This document shows, one piece after another, positions 45,301-54,488 of a stretch of DNA of 64,000 nt (its first letter is position 1; every line of letters begins with the position of its first letter). The notes beneath the pieces are model-generated. The model was not told the origin of the DNA. It saw only the letters and a program-made list of their open reading frames with translations, and did no database searches. Source of the stretch: Saccharomycopsis crataegensis (lineage: Eukaryota > Ascomycota > Saccharomycetes > Ascoideales > Saccharomycopsidaceae); the NCBI RefSeq assembly GCF_037102585.1, contig NW_027043822.1, forward strand, positions 971,529-1,035,528, read 5' to 3'. Both the position numbers and the translations under genes were made by a program.

Positions 45301-47623
45301 TAGTCAATTTGAAGAAGAGTTTTTGCCGAGTGAAAATGATATTACTAGGATCACGGCTTTTCAATTGAAAAATTTCTTCAAGGAAAAGAAATCTCCAGAG
45401 GACTTGGATACTGAACGGGGAAAAAATAAGGAAAAGTTAAAAGGATTAGGGTATCCGGAATCAGAATATTATGATGAAAAGTCAAAAACTGATTTAGAAA
45501 GACTGGAAGCTGATCCTGCTGTCAATGGTTCAAAGAAATGGGAAAACGATAATGATTATGATATGAAACAACCTGAAAATATTGATGAACGGGAAACATC
45601 AAGGGATATCCAACTAGGAACCATGCCAAGTACTGATAACTCCAATTCTGTTGATAGAGATACTTCACTAATTATGGAAGATGAACAGCAGTTAAAATCA
45701 TCAACTTCCCGCTCCAGTTTCAAGCATTCCAATGTCTTGGAAAAAGTCTCTAGGATGGAAGCGAGATTGAATAATAATTCTGATATCAAATCTGAGAACT
45801 TTAATGACTCCCATCTTCTATCAGGTAAAACTCCTTTATTAAGTACTGGCAATTTATTGAAAACTGAGTTAATCAATAGATCTAATTTCTCTGATGATTT
45901 TGCAACCAGCACAGCCAGTTCCAAAAAATTGGCAAATACTCGTGTGGCAAAACTAAAAGATTATTATGACCAAATGCATGTGCGGTTGAATAAGGAATTC
46001 GTATTGGAAAGGGAAAATGAAAGAAAGAAGATTGCCAAGCGATATCATGCCATTCCTTTGATGAGTTCAAAACCAATCGTTGAGGTTTATCAAGATTTTG
46101 AAGATGCTGTGCAAGACGAAAATGAAGACAAGTCCAATAAAAACCATGTGAAAAATAAGGATCATATAGAATCTTCGAAACTAAAACGGGACGAATCAGA
46201 ATACAATGATGCCGGCGACAACGAAGAAGCATCTGTGGATGTCATTAATGGGAACCCTGTTATTTTTGATAATCATGGAGATTCTAAAGAATTGGAGAGT
46301 ACCAAAAATAATGAGGCAGAAGCACCTGAAATTTTTAATGATAATGAACAAATAGGAGAAGATAAAATTGAGCATGCCGATATTAATGATAATAAGGCTT
46401 TGAGTTTAAAAGAAAAAAGAACTGAAGACAAGAACGAGATTCCCCAGCAAGAAAAGAATTCACTTTTGAGTGCCATAAAGAAGTTTTGGGCGGATAGATC
46501 TGTGCTTTGGAAACCTTTAGATTATCCATTGAAGGAAACTGAACATGTTTTTGTTGATTCAGACGTTATTATAAGAGAAGATGAGCCAAGTTCTCTCATT
46601 GCTTTCTCATTATCCTCCAAGAACTATTTACAAACTGTAAAAAGATTGAGAAAGGAAGTCATTGATTCTTTGAGTTTGCCAGGGATGCAAGAAAATATCG
46701 AAATCCAACCGGGAAGCAAGATCCAAGAGAAATTGTTGGAGGCGGAGATGTTGAAAAAGAGGGCCATTCATTTGAAGTTTCAGATCATGGATGATTCGGC
46801 AATTCTTTCCTGTAAGGTATTTTTCGTGGGTCAATTCGAGGCATTAAGAGAAGCGTGTGGATCTAATTTCATCCAGAGCTTATCCCGGTGTATCAAATGG
46901 GACTCCAGTGGTGGTAAGAGCGGGTCAGCATTTTTAAAAACTTTGGATGATAGACTTATTATTAAGCAACTTTCTGAACCAGAATTCGAATCTTTTGTGA
47001 AAATGGCCCCGAGCTATTTTGAATTTGTATCACAATCATTATTTCATGATTTGCCAAGTGTGATATCCAAGATTTTTGGCTTCTATCAATTGGTGATCAA
47101 GAATCTGAGCAGCGGGAAAAACATAAAAATGAACGTTATCATTATGGAAAACCTCTTCTACAATAGAAAGAATTTGAGAATCTTTGACTTGAAAGGTTCC
47201 ATGAGAAATAGACATGTTGAAAAAACCGGCAAAGAGAATGAGGTTCTATTGGACGAAAATATGGTTGACTACATCTATGAGTCACCGCTATTTGTTAGAA
47301 TTCATAGTAAGAAACTATTGAGAGCGTCTCTTTGGAACGATACCCTATTCTTGAGCAAGATGAATGTCATGGATTATTCCTTGGTTATAGGGATCGACAC
47401 GGAGAAAAATGAGATTGTCGCGGGGATCATTGACTATATTAGAACCTTCACCTGGGATAAAAAATTGGAAAGCTGGGTCAAAGAGAAAGGTTTGGTGGGT
47501 GGTGGTGGAAAAAGGCCAACGGTTGTGACACCAAAACAATATAAATCTAGATTCAGAGCTGCCATGGAAAGATATATTCTTCTTGTTCCAGATAAATTTT
47601 ATCTGACTGATCAATTGCGTTAG
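42389..47623 (+). CDS. FAB1: Fab1, phosphatidylinositol-3-phosphate 5-kinase
   Basis: 1744 residues. The FYVE domain opens almost at the start: WMKD (22-25), CFSC, RRHHCR (43-48), CGQIFC and RLCHSC bind PI3P on vacuole/endosome membranes. A chaperonin-like CCT region follows (about 360-620) with AGISVAYSVKPQIIERL and GCTFILRG. After long variable linkers the lipid-kinase domain (about 1490-1740) shows VIIMENLF, DLKGSMRNRH near 1600, MNVMDYSLVIGID near 1655 and IIDYIRTFTWDKKLE. Fab1 makes PI(3,5)P2 and controls vacuole size and acidity with Vac14 and Fig4. Baker's yeast Fab1 is about 2280 residues. Here the N-terminal extension before FYVE and much linker are missing, but the domain order is complete. 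The first ATG is used. Confidence 0.95.
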   Translation: MYQLFQNKPFNRGNLLLSKDYWMKDNSVKECFSCGKPFTTFRRRHHCRLCGQIFCNDCTTLISGERFTYNGQIRLCHSCLSYDYDDSSDEYDDIDDNNNTNNDNDDQKRNEASMANGTDISSNIIVDGDVSSLQDKSERDPSIMVDLSDKYLSSSEDESSMTLYTALHSDSIGNLSSYSDSMRGGESNLRPSRSSYSINQVGAGYDKTQASLIRMKSRKRSKSTKRNIDDNNNNNIPSRMGQLLTAAKKDGDAEVYSSAINTEPLAVDNDSIICEKEYMHKELNDISIHHIKRFLKQTLVLFDVRNKKSWYYTIHRLLNSIELIDPDPKNGDSLDITRYVKVKKILGATPAESECINGIVFTKNVALKSMRSQITNPNVVLIMFPLNYEKGTQAFVSLDQVMAQEKEYLDKLVKRIVLLRPKPDVVISGSTISGYALELLDIAGISVAYSVKPQIIERLSRMLEADVVGSMEKLATKPRLGLCELFEVKSFVHQNVRKTFMFFTGCKSTLGCTFILRGQDQMSLNKVKNILEFLVYMMFHLKLETFLFRNEYLLMPNARELKEMLHHTPYFGFDYQFIERFDQRLFSISPTIKVPLPHLLTKARDCEKHLNNFLENYDMNAIDADSAKEIVRIFGIKLEEYDLFDQGSIINLAQVIIYKKSKLLKSTCKLYSRQWESFSEQISSLLEVSFHQSISFLYSTTNAKNQSPCIFPKIIQIEYYMDFTDAPLGHYIENLVQTSNHFCQEGCGSKLLDHYKNYVHGDGAITVSIENMECKIPGLQHVILMWSTCQKCNHSTPVIPMNEIAWKFSFGKFLELGFLSVPLTVSFIECQHDLKDRIKYFGLNDLTVKFSYQKIDLLEVIVPGDKVYWRPEVDVTLKLEVYQLIVDRANNFFEGVLDRLEGVKIDNSSQENADAANEKVKQLIGLAKENHAEIMNQVKKIYTESSPLEYLPLNIILKGLQSMSVSWDLEFSQFEEEFLPSENDITRITAFQLKNFFKEKKSPEDLDTERGKNKEKLKGLGYPESEYYDEKSKTDLERLEADPAVNGSKKWENDNDYDMKQPENIDERETSRDIQLGTMPSTDNSNSVDRDTSLIMEDEQQLKSSTSRSSFKHSNVLEKVSRMEARLNNNSDIKSENFNDSHLLSGKTPLLSTGNLLKTELINRSNFSDDFATSTASSKKLANTRVAKLKDYYDQMHVRLNKEFVLERENERKKIAKRYHAIPLMSSKPIVEVYQDFEDAVQDENEDKSNKNHVKNKDHIESSKLKRDESEYNDAGDNEEASVDVINGNPVIFDNHGDSKELESTKNNEAEAPEIFNDNEQIGEDKIEHADINDNKALSLKEKRTEDKNEIPQQEKNSLLSAIKKFWADRSVLWKPLDYPLKETEHVFVDSDVIIREDEPSSLIAFSLSSKNYLQTVKRLRKEVIDSLSLPGMQENIEIQPGSKIQEKLLEAEMLKKRAIHLKFQIMDDSAILSCKVFFVGQFEALREACGSNFIQSLSRCIKWDSSGGKSGSAFLKTLDDRLIIKQLSEPEFESFVKMAPSYFEFVSQSLFHDLPSVISKIFGFYQLVIKNLSSGKNIKMNVIIMENLFYNRKNLRIFDLKGSMRNRHVEKTGKENEVLLDENMVDYIYESPLFVRIHSKKLLRASLWNDTLFLSKMNVMDYSLVIGIDTEKNEIVAGIIDYIRTFTWDKKLESWVKEKGLVGGGGKRPTVVTPKQYKSRFRAAMERYILLVPDKFYLTDQLR

Positions 47624-48341
47624 TTTGTTTTTTTTGTTTTTTTTTTGAGGAGAAAATGAATTGGGTCTTTTCATTATTATTATTAATAATAAGACAATTC
47701 AATCAGTGTAAGGTATCTTTCTAATCTATATATGATTTAATTTTAGTTTATGTTCCTGGCAAATAAAGAACCTGAATGGAAGTAGGTGGTGGCTCTATTG
47801 TACAGTGGCTGATTACAGTTTCTTCAAAAGGAAATTCAGCTTTCAATTTTTTCAGGAGGTTAAAGCATGCGGATGGTTCATAAAGGAATCACTTTGCTGG
47901 TGTAGATGATATAGGGCTGCATCAAGCCCCAGATTACCAGATAGTCGTGTCGGCACGCATGATTCCACACACCAGCCTTCTGACTCGGACTTGGACCTCA
48001 GAGATGGTGTGGTAGGGTGAGCATAGGCACAAAATGCTCGATAGTACATCTCCAGATTGTAACACTGTCAACATGCGAAACATTCATAATAAAACGAAAG
48101 ACAATAGAATTGGTTAGAATAATGGAAAATATAGGCACGGTAAGCTCCCACTAGTTGGCTTATTCGGAATACCGTGAGTGCGGCCCAAATTATTTATTGT
48201 CCAAAACAAAATATAATGCTGTTTCAAATACTGAAACTTCTCTCACTGTTTTTCCAAAACTTTTAGAACAAAGGCAAAACCCCTAAAAACAAGTAAAGGG
48301 CAATTTTATATGGCTAAAGGCCAAAAAAACATTATCAAAAG
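47624..48341. other. FAB1 3' flank up to the tRNA gene
   Basis: About 720 bp with no supported gene. A T-rich run follows the FAB1 stop at 47626-47646. The A7 run at 48324-48330 is the T-run terminator of the minus-strand tRNA. Confidence 0.5.
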
Positions 48342-48414
48342 TGCCCTCACTCAGATTCGAACTGAGGATCGCTACATTACTAGTGTAGCGCCTTACCAAC
48401 TTGGCCATAAGGGC
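48342..48414 (-). tRNA. tRNA-Thr (anticodon AGU)
   Basis: The 73-nt minus-strand sequence folds into a full cloverleaf. Acceptor GCCCTTA pairs with TGAGGGC (one G-T), the D-arm has GCC/GGC around AGTTGGTAA, the anticodon stem CTACA/TGTAG holds loop CTAGTAA with anticodon AGT, and the T-arm is CTCAG/CTGAG with TTCGAAT. Discriminator is A. There is no intron. A T7 run lies 11 bases past the 3' end as Pol III terminator. Confidence 0.95.
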
Positions 48415-48495
48415 TGTTTAGTCCTTTGTTACAATCAGTGTGGAAGGGCACACTAGATTCTGGAATCAATAGACCTGCGCGATTTTGGACAAGCC

Positions 48496-51105
48496 ATGAG
48501 TGACGACGTTAACGATAAAGAAAGACATATCGAAGACTTCCGAAGCTCTCTTGAGTGGGATCTACCTTCTGCACCACATAAGGCAACCCAAAATAGCGGA
48601 GCGTTCAAGTATTTGGAAGAACATGTTTTCCCTCATCTCAGAAAGCCAGATAAGACTTTTAGCCAATTTGATAAGTTTGCAATCGTTTTAGATGATCGTT
48701 TCAAGAAGAAGGAGGAAAAAGACAGTGACTTTAGCGAATTGCAAGCCAAATTTTCCCAATTAGAGACCTTAGTGGTGTCACTTAGCGCCAGATTAGACTC
48801 GTTCTTAACCCCTGTCATTTCCTCTTCTCCAATTGAAAATTTTTCAAGCGGCCCATGTGACAGCGACATAAACCAACAGAATACTACAGAAATACTTAAA
48901 TTGAGAAAAGACTGTGCTAATGCCTTCCAAGCCATAAATTTGCAACATGCTTCTACCAAGCTGAAAATCGAAATGTTAGAGACTGACATGATGAACTCTA
49001 ACAAAACAGCTGCGGATAATGCAAGCATAATGCAGACAATACATGAGAAGATCGCCAACGTTGACGCTAAATGCGCAGCCGAATGCAATGAAATTAAACA
49101 GACCATTGACTCGAGTATTTCTATTCCTTTAAGCGATGGTGGATTCACCACTCCAGATATTGCTATTCAGGAATTAGATAACAAGATTGTTAATATTGAA
49201 ACAGACTTAGGGAAAATGAAAGAGTCTGTTACCAAAGTACAATCAGATTTATCATCAAAAGACATGCGTCCGACAAACCTTGATCATGCAGATTTTAGTG
49301 AGACAGAAGATCAAGAGATGAAAAATGAACTCGACCTTGCCTTCATGGTCTCGAAATTGACCCCGATGGTTTTCGAAAACTTGGAACCAAAGTTTGACAG
49401 CAGGATATCCAAATCTACGGAGAAGTATGTAAAGGACCAAAATGATAAAATGAAGTTAATGAAGGATGATCTTGAAACAAGAAATGAAGAGGTGATGACT
49501 AAAGTCAATGAATTGAACGAATCCATGATGAATAACACCAAGGATATGGATAACAAACATGCCACACTAGTTTCCGCAAACTCTGAAATGTCTGCTAAAA
49601 TGACCTCTCTTGAACTACAAGCTACAAAATTGGCTGAGAAAACCAACCAAGTGGAGATGATCAACTCAGAATTCCAATCCAAGATCAACGAATTTTCAAC
49701 AAATCTTGAAAAAAATGGCTTGATCATAAAAAACATTAAGACTGAAAATGACTTTAGACACCAAGATACTTTGAACCACGCAATTAGAATCGAGAAACTA
49801 TCTGATGAAGTTAAAGAATCCATGGTGACAATGAAAGTGAATGAACATAAAAATTCATCAACTATGAATGACACCACCCAAGATATTAAATCAATCAAAT
49901 CACAGATTACTGATATCAAAAAGGAATCAGACACTTTGGGTTTAAGGCTAAAGGACCTTTCAGTCAACGTTTCAAACAACTTGGATGCAATCAAAGCGAA
50001 TGAAAATGAAACTACATCTGAAACAAAGGTCACAAACCAAGACATCAAATTAATCACTTCATATATATCTAGGCTTAAAAAAGAATCCAACAGCTTGGAA
50101 ACGACAGTGAAGAGTCATTCCAAGAAAATTAAGTCCCATGATAAAAATATAGATCAGTTGATAAATATTGGCAATGAAATGATATCAGACAAGACCACAA
50201 AAAAATCTTTTCAAAGTTTGAAAGATACAGTTGATAAGAATTTCTTCAACATCAACGTAATCAAGAAAGAAATTAAGGGATTGAGAGATAAATCCAGTAC
50301 CACAGACACCAAAGTCAACTCTATAGTGGATCAGAATTTAGTTACTCCAAAGGAACTAAAGAAATTGGAAACCAAACTTTTGGGGGCTATAGCCTCAGCT
50401 GAGGCAAAGAAGCCATTCACTTTACCGAAGCTTAATAAGAAGATAGCTCCAAAACCCCTCAAAGGTACCACAAGACCCTCGCCAACACAATATGTGGTGG
50501 TCCAAAAGAACGGAGAGGCTTTCTCCAACTCAAATATGGCACAACATCTCAACAATATCAAGAGCTTGTGTCCTGATGCCATAAACCTTGGCACCACAAT
50601 TTCATCGAAAATTAGATTCCAATCAAGTTCGAAAGATTTTTTGAAGAACAGTGAATTTTCCTCTTCATACAAAGTGGTAAATTCGGATCCTTTTATTAGA
50701 ATCCTATACCATCAGGTCAATCTTTGGGCTGTAAGCCACAACAGACTCTTGACCACTTTCTCAAGACAGGAAATACAACAGATGATAGAACAAGAGAATA
50801 ATATCAAATGCCAATTCCCTCCATCTATTAGAAATTGGCATAAGGTTAAAGAAAGACAAGGAGGTCAATGCTCCATAATGGTAACAGTCAATAAGGAAGA
50901 CTGGGAAACACTTCAAAACAACGGAGGTTTGAAGATGAATTTTTGTCAAGTCAACAAGTACCAAATTGTTGCTAACAAAAGCTCTTCACAAAAAGCCTCT
51001 AGAAGTACCACATCGAATTACAAAGCAGCACCACCCAAGCCAGGACACCCTGGCAATACAGAAGCCTCCACTCCTGCAGAGTCGTCAGGAGTGCCTGATC
51101 AATGA
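48496..51105 (+). CDS. LINE-A ORF1 protein (coiled-coil, RNA-binding type)
   Basis: 869 residues, Lys/Ser/Asn/Glu-rich, dominated by heptad-like segments from about residue 65 to 610 (for example NELDLAFMVSKL, DIKSIKSQITDIKKESDTLGLRLKDLS repeated in variant form). No CCHC zinc knuckle is visible, unlike LINE-B ORF1. The last 200 residues are less repetitive and more basic (TRPSPTQYVVVQKNGE, FLKNSEFSSSYKVV) and may hold the nucleic-acid-binding part. By analogy with other LINEs it should multimerise and package the RNA. Its stop TGA overlaps the ORF2 start in the sequence ATGA (51102-51105). Confidence 0.85.
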   Translation: MSDDVNDKERHIEDFRSSLEWDLPSAPHKATQNSGAFKYLEEHVFPHLRKPDKTFSQFDKFAIVLDDRFKKKEEKDSDFSELQAKFSQLETLVVSLSARLDSFLTPVISSSPIENFSSGPCDSDINQQNTTEILKLRKDCANAFQAINLQHASTKLKIEMLETDMMNSNKTAADNASIMQTIHEKIANVDAKCAAECNEIKQTIDSSISIPLSDGGFTTPDIAIQELDNKIVNIETDLGKMKESVTKVQSDLSSKDMRPTNLDHADFSETEDQEMKNELDLAFMVSKLTPMVFENLEPKFDSRISKSTEKYVKDQNDKMKLMKDDLETRNEEVMTKVNELNESMMNNTKDMDNKHATLVSANSEMSAKMTSLELQATKLAEKTNQVEMINSEFQSKINEFSTNLEKNGLIIKNIKTENDFRHQDTLNHAIRIEKLSDEVKESMVTMKVNEHKNSSTMNDTTQDIKSIKSQITDIKKESDTLGLRLKDLSVNVSNNLDAIKANENETTSETKVTNQDIKLITSYISRLKKESNSLETTVKSHSKKIKSHDKNIDQLINIGNEMISDKTTKKSFQSLKDTVDKNFFNINVIKKEIKGLRDKSSTTDTKVNSIVDQNLVTPKELKKLETKLLGAIASAEAKKPFTLPKLNKKIAPKPLKGTTRPSPTQYVVVQKNGEAFSNSNMAQHLNNIKSLCPDAINLGTTISSKIRFQSSSKDFLKNSEFSSSYKVVNSDPFIRILYHQVNLWAVSHNRLLTTFSRQEIQQMIEQENNIKCQFPPSIRNWHKVKERQGGQCSIMVTVNKEDWETLQNNGGLKMNFCQVNKYQIVANKSSSQKASRSTTSNYKAAPPKPGHPGNTEASTPAESSGVPDQ

Positions 51106-54100
51106 TCAGGGAGGCTGATTCTTCTATTTCCATAGACATACCTGCAACGAATTATACCATAGCGTCATACAACCTCAACAAAAAGTATGACGCTCTCGAT
51201 CATCTTCTGGAACTCGGTGCTCTCCAGAAAATGAACTTTTTATGCCTACAAGAGCTTCCAATTAAACGAACATTATCAATTCCTCAAGGCTATTCCATTG
51301 CTTCACTAAAGCCAGAAGATACTTCCCCAGAAAATCCCCAAAAAAAACCCTCAAAAGAACCAGAAAATCCCCAAAAAAATCAGAAAAGTCAGAAATCCCA
51401 GGAAAAAAATGCCTCAGGCAAAAACTCAAAAACCACAAAAAACAATAGAAAACGGGAACTTCCAGCTCTAGTGACCCTGGATAACTATTCTTATACAGCC
51501 ATACTAGTACATAAAGATATTCTCCAAAGCCACATTGTCCAAGTGATCCACCAGGATAAGTTCTCTACTACCATTAAAGTTACCAGCAAACATGACGAAT
51601 GGCATGTCAGCTCAATTTATAATCATGCCCAACGTGGAATCGATTTCCATAGCTTCAAGGTCCACGAACATCATATCATAGCCGGGGACTTCAATATCCA
51701 CGAACCACTTGCTGACAACCGACAAACTAAGATGTTTATCCAACAGAACTTCATGTCTGAAACAATAATCAAAGGCCATACTACCATCTATAACACCAAC
51801 ATTGACCGAGTTCTAGCAACCCAGCTAGTTCACTCTACTCACCTAAAGTCGGTAATCGGGACGTCTGACCATTACTTTCTCCAGGTTCAGGTTTCCATTC
51901 CCCAGACATCCCCCAATATAACCTTTGATCTTCAGCCACAGAACAAGATTAGACTCAAGATTGACCGAACATTATTCCAAGATACACTTGAACTGAGTCT
52001 ATCCAAAGCAATCTTGAAAGATTACTTTAATTTAGACAGCACTCAGAATCTAGATACCGCCGTTCAGAATTTGACTCAACTATTACTCAACTCCGCCATT
52101 ACTTCAACACCCGATCATATTTTGAACCCCTCAAAGAAACCAAAGAGCAAAAAAGTCTGGATAACAAAAGAGATTCGAGCCTTATGCCCTAAACCTAACG
52201 ACCCTGATGCCAAAAAGAAAATGAAACATTATAATGGCGTCTGCCGTAAGGCCAAGAACAAATACCTTTGCGACACCTTATATAAGGGTCTCAAAGGCAG
52301 ATCTTTATGGGACTATCTCCGAAGATCTAACCCCAAGAATCACACCACTCCATCTATCATGCCGGAAAAAAGCACTGCCGAAGGCTCCCAAGCCCTCCTC
52401 AACAAATTCTTCCGGTCACACTCCCAAACCACCTCAACTCCATTATCATCCAACTGCACGTTTCGAAAGAAAGATTTCCCACACGTCACTTCAACCGAAT
52501 TCCAAGCCCAATTGGAAAAGATCAAGCCTCATGTAGCCCTGGGTCCAGACGGTATCACAGTGGATATTCTCAAGGCTGCTGGACAAGTGAAGCCTTTCTC
52601 AAAGTTACTCAGGAAAATAATTAATCGCTCTTTGGAATTTGGATTCTTCCCTTCCTCCTGGAAGAACACCATCACCATTCCCATCCAAAAACCCAACAAA
52701 AAAGACCTCAACGACCCAGCCTCATATAGACCAATCTCCCTTATCAATCTTTTGTCCAAATTTGTCGAGTCTATCATTCATGGCAGACTCCAAAAATGGT
52801 CTACCCAACACCATTTGATACCAGATAACCAGTTCTGCTCTTATGGCACAGGATGTATTGATTCGCTAATGTATATGAGCTCTTTCATAACCAGATGTCA
52901 ACAGCCCGTGACCTCAATATTGTCAATTGATATTAAGGGGGCATATGATTCGTGTTTACCATCAAAATTATTGCAGATGTTGGAAAAACAGAAGATCCCT
53001 AATTATCTAACACGCTGGCTCAAGTGCTACCTTGAAAATAGATCAACCCAACTCCGGTATCAGGACATGACTACCAACACCTATCAAATTCAATGTGGTA
53101 TACCACAAGGATCCCCTCTAAGCCCTCTCCTATTCGTCCTATTCACGGCTGACCTTATCCAAGATATGGATATTAGCAACACCAACTACGCCCTCCTATC
53201 TGATTGCCTTGTGACTGGATACATGGATGATATCACCATCATCGCAAAAGGTACGGAGATTCTGCAAAATTATCATCTTGTTCAACAACGTCTTGACAAA
53301 TTGATTTCCAGAGCAAAAACCTTGGGTCTTGAGTTTGACGCTGCCAATAAATGTCAATTATTGAATGTGTATGAATCCCACCATAAGAAAAGGACAATAT
53401 CCAGACAAATTGCGAGCAGCAATATCAGTATCACAATGAACAATCATCCCATTCAATCTCAATCCACTATCAAAGTTCTTGGTGTTACCTTTGATGACCG
53501 CCTCAACTTCAAAACCCATATCATGAACAAAACAAAGTCATTCAGCAAAGCGGCTGGTATTCTCCATCACATTGCCAAAAAATTCCCTATCGAATCCCAA
53601 AAGATTTTATATCTACAGACCGTCCGGCCTGCGATCGAATACGCCTCGGAAATCTGGTCCCCCAAAATATCGCCAACATTGATCGATGGTATCCAACGCG
53701 TTCAAAATAAGTTCATCAAAAGAACCCTTGGTGTATCCTCCAGGACCTCAACCACTGCAATTCATAAAGAACTTGGTATGTTACCAATCCAAAACAGATT
53801 GGATCTAAAGGGTTCTTGGTACACCGATAGAATAAACCACAAATTGCCGCTCACTAATCCAATTCTCAAGCTTATTATGGCAGGGAAGAATGATTATAGG
53901 GAAACCACATTAGCAGACATTACCAAGAACCATAAGATTCGAATTCAGAAGAGAAAATTGGCTAAAAAGGAAACCTGGAGTAACAAATACTATTTGATCA
54001 AGAGAAAACAGGAAATCAAATACCACCAGAGCAAGAAAATATCGGAGCAGAGAATGGTACATCACCTCAATGACACTTTATTCAATCACCTCCATAGTAT

Positions 54101-54488
54101 ATCTGGACAAAGATCGGAGCAGCTTCAATTCTACCTTGAAAAAACATCAGCTTTTCAGTTTGAACTCAAGAACAGCAAAATAGCAATGCATTCCATCTGG
54201 GAATCAATGGGTACCAAAGAAATTAGAGAATTGCTAAAGATGAGAATGAAGCCTGAATACCAAAAGGATCCAAATCTATGCCAGCATTGTCAAGTGGAAA
54301 AAACCCCAGACCACTATCTTCACTGCCCGGAATTAGCAACTTCACGTCAAAAGCACAATATTGAGAGTCAGCGGAATATCGCTGAATATATATTCTTGGA
54401 AAAAAAAAGAATACAAAGAAGTAGGGAACAACTCAAAATGTGGATAACTTATTTGAATGAAGTGGTGGCAATGAAGGAGGTTGATTAA
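51102..54488 (+). CDS. LINE-A ORF2: APE-type endonuclease and reverse transcriptase
   Basis: 1128 residues. The N-terminal endonuclease has YNLNKKYDALDHLL, a catalytic-type LQE, GDFNIH near residue 195 and SDH near 255. A Lys/Asn/Gln-rich insertion of about 50 residues interrupts it near 70-120. The reverse transcriptase runs from about 470 to 740: GPDGIT, YRPISLINLLSKFVE, SIDIKGAYD with D610, GIPQGSPLSPLLF and YMDD at 707-710. A C-terminal CQHC-x7-H-x3-C zinc motif follows near 1060. No RNase H domain is apparent. It should nick target DNA and copy the element RNA in place. Translation probably depends on reinitiation at the ATGA overlap. Confidence 0.93.
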   Translation: MIREADSSISIDIPATNYTIASYNLNKKYDALDHLLELGALQKMNFLCLQELPIKRTLSIPQGYSIASLKPEDTSPENPQKKPSKEPENPQKNQKSQKSQEKNASGKNSKTTKNNRKRELPALVTLDNYSYTAILVHKDILQSHIVQVIHQDKFSTTIKVTSKHDEWHVSSIYNHAQRGIDFHSFKVHEHHIIAGDFNIHEPLADNRQTKMFIQQNFMSETIIKGHTTIYNTNIDRVLATQLVHSTHLKSVIGTSDHYFLQVQVSIPQTSPNITFDLQPQNKIRLKIDRTLFQDTLELSLSKAILKDYFNLDSTQNLDTAVQNLTQLLLNSAITSTPDHILNPSKKPKSKKVWITKEIRALCPKPNDPDAKKKMKHYNGVCRKAKNKYLCDTLYKGLKGRSLWDYLRRSNPKNHTTPSIMPEKSTAEGSQALLNKFFRSHSQTTSTPLSSNCTFRKKDFPHVTSTEFQAQLEKIKPHVALGPDGITVDILKAAGQVKPFSKLLRKIINRSLEFGFFPSSWKNTITIPIQKPNKKDLNDPASYRPISLINLLSKFVESIIHGRLQKWSTQHHLIPDNQFCSYGTGCIDSLMYMSSFITRCQQPVTSILSIDIKGAYDSCLPSKLLQMLEKQKIPNYLTRWLKCYLENRSTQLRYQDMTTNTYQIQCGIPQGSPLSPLLFVLFTADLIQDMDISNTNYALLSDCLVTGYMDDITIIAKGTEILQNYHLVQQRLDKLISRAKTLGLEFDAANKCQLLNVYESHHKKRTISRQIASSNISITMNNHPIQSQSTIKVLGVTFDDRLNFKTHIMNKTKSFSKAAGILHHIAKKFPIESQKILYLQTVRPAIEYASEIWSPKISPTLIDGIQRVQNKFIKRTLGVSSRTSTTAIHKELGMLPIQNRLDLKGSWYTDRINHKLPLTNPILKLIMAGKNDYRETTLADITKNHKIRIQKRKLAKKETWSNKYYLIKRKQEIKYHQSKKISEQRMVHHLNDTLFNHLHSISGQRSEQLQFYLEKTSAFQFELKNSKIAMHSIWESMGTKEIRELLKMRMKPEYQKDPNLCQHCQVEKTPDHYLHCPELATSRQKHNIESQRNIAEYIFLEKKRIQRSREQLKMWITYLNEVVAMKEVD

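Noticed and set aside
48476-48486. Ten-base match AGACCTGCGC between the LINE-A 5' flank and the start of SINE copy 2
   Set aside because: Too short, and the first two bases are not part of the SINE as defined by copy 1; probably coincidence.
49311-50090. 259-codon frame antisense to LINE-A ORF1
   Set aside because: Hydrophobic Ser/Phe-rich mirror of a Lys/Asn-rich coiled-coil frame.
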